Source of the DNA: ANME-2 cluster archaeon | GTDB taxonomy: Archaea > Halobacteriota > Methanosarcinia > Methanosarcinales > Methanocomedenaceae | DNA length: 14,208 nt | Assembly (NCBI GenBank): GCA_022353185.1 | Contig: JAKRWB010000716.1 | Location: 1 to 14,208 of the forward strand | Direction of reading: 5' to 3' | Shown here: positions 14,168 to 14,208 of the stretch, in pieces | Numbering within the stretch: the first letter of the stretch is position 1 | Layout: every line of letters begins with the position of its first letter | The notes under the pieces: model-generated | Databases searched by the model: none | Seen by the model: only the letters and a program-made list of their open reading frames with translations | Told to the model about the DNA's origin: nothing | Translations under genes and position numbers: made by a program

Positions 14168-14208
14168 AGGCTTAAATCTGATTAGCGATATTCAGAATCC
14201 GTATTCAT

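Noticed and set aside
1..14208. CRISPR arrays, tRNAs, rRNAs or insertion sequences
   Set aside because: No regularly spaced direct repeats, cloverleaf-like segments, transposase motifs or terminal inverted repeats were seen on reading through. A tRNAscan and an IS search would confirm.

Overview
The window looks like chromosome from a methanogen-type euryarchaeon, most likely of the Methanosarcinales / ANME-2 kind. The grounds are a homocitrate synthase of the coenzyme B (AksA) type, an archaeal-size triosephosphate isomerase, archaeal SRP19, the DUF116 and DUF22-like families, Shine-Dalgarno sites of the AGGTGAT type mixed with apparently leaderless genes, and archaeal TATA boxes. This assignment is inference from gene content and no marker gene settles it. 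Most genes are housekeeping. The left end (about 1-1400) and the stretch around 9220-9620 are visibly more AT-rich than the biosynthetic genes.

Layout. 1-1004 (minus): a DUF333 lipoprotein overlapping a secreted papain-family (C1A) cysteine peptidase that runs off the left edge. 1005-1408: AT-rich, no supported gene. 1409-3002 (minus): SRP19 behind an aconitase-family large subunit (homoaconitase/isopropylmalate isomerase). 3193-4356 (plus): homocitrate synthase, divergent from it. 4383-5873 (minus): an IorA-like thiamine-diphosphate enzyme that lacks the ferredoxin domain. 6183-6851 (plus): triosephosphate isomerase, convergent with long-form hisG (6966-7841, minus). 7967-9218 (minus): two overlapping DUF116 membrane proteins. 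9624-10553 (plus): a DUF22-like protein and a double zinc-ribbon protein, followed by a strong hairpin/T-tract terminator. 10605-10892 (minus): a BofA-like membrane protein. 10990-11295 (plus): an unknown, probably leaderless gene. 11311-11640 (minus): a two-helix membrane/coiled-coil protein. 11894-14167 (plus): purD and argF. No tRNA, rRNA, CRISPR array or insertion sequence was seen.

How the genes fit together. The aconitase-family subunit and the homocitrate synthase catalyse consecutive steps of 2-oxoacid chain elongation, which in methanogens leads to 2-oxosuberate, the precursor of the heptanoyl arm of coenzyme B. The next step is a decarboxylation to 7-oxoheptanoate, for which I know of no assigned enzyme. 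The neighbouring IorA-like protein keeps both thiamine-diphosphate halves but has no ferredoxin domain and no IorB partner in the window, so it is a reasonable candidate for a non-oxidative 2-oxoacid decarboxylase. This is the most interesting hypothesis here. Other points of interest are the peptidase/DUF333 pair, the DUF116 pair with unequal cysteine sets, an imperfect palindrome in the hacA-aksA divergent promoter, and the DUF22-like/zinc-ribbon operon.
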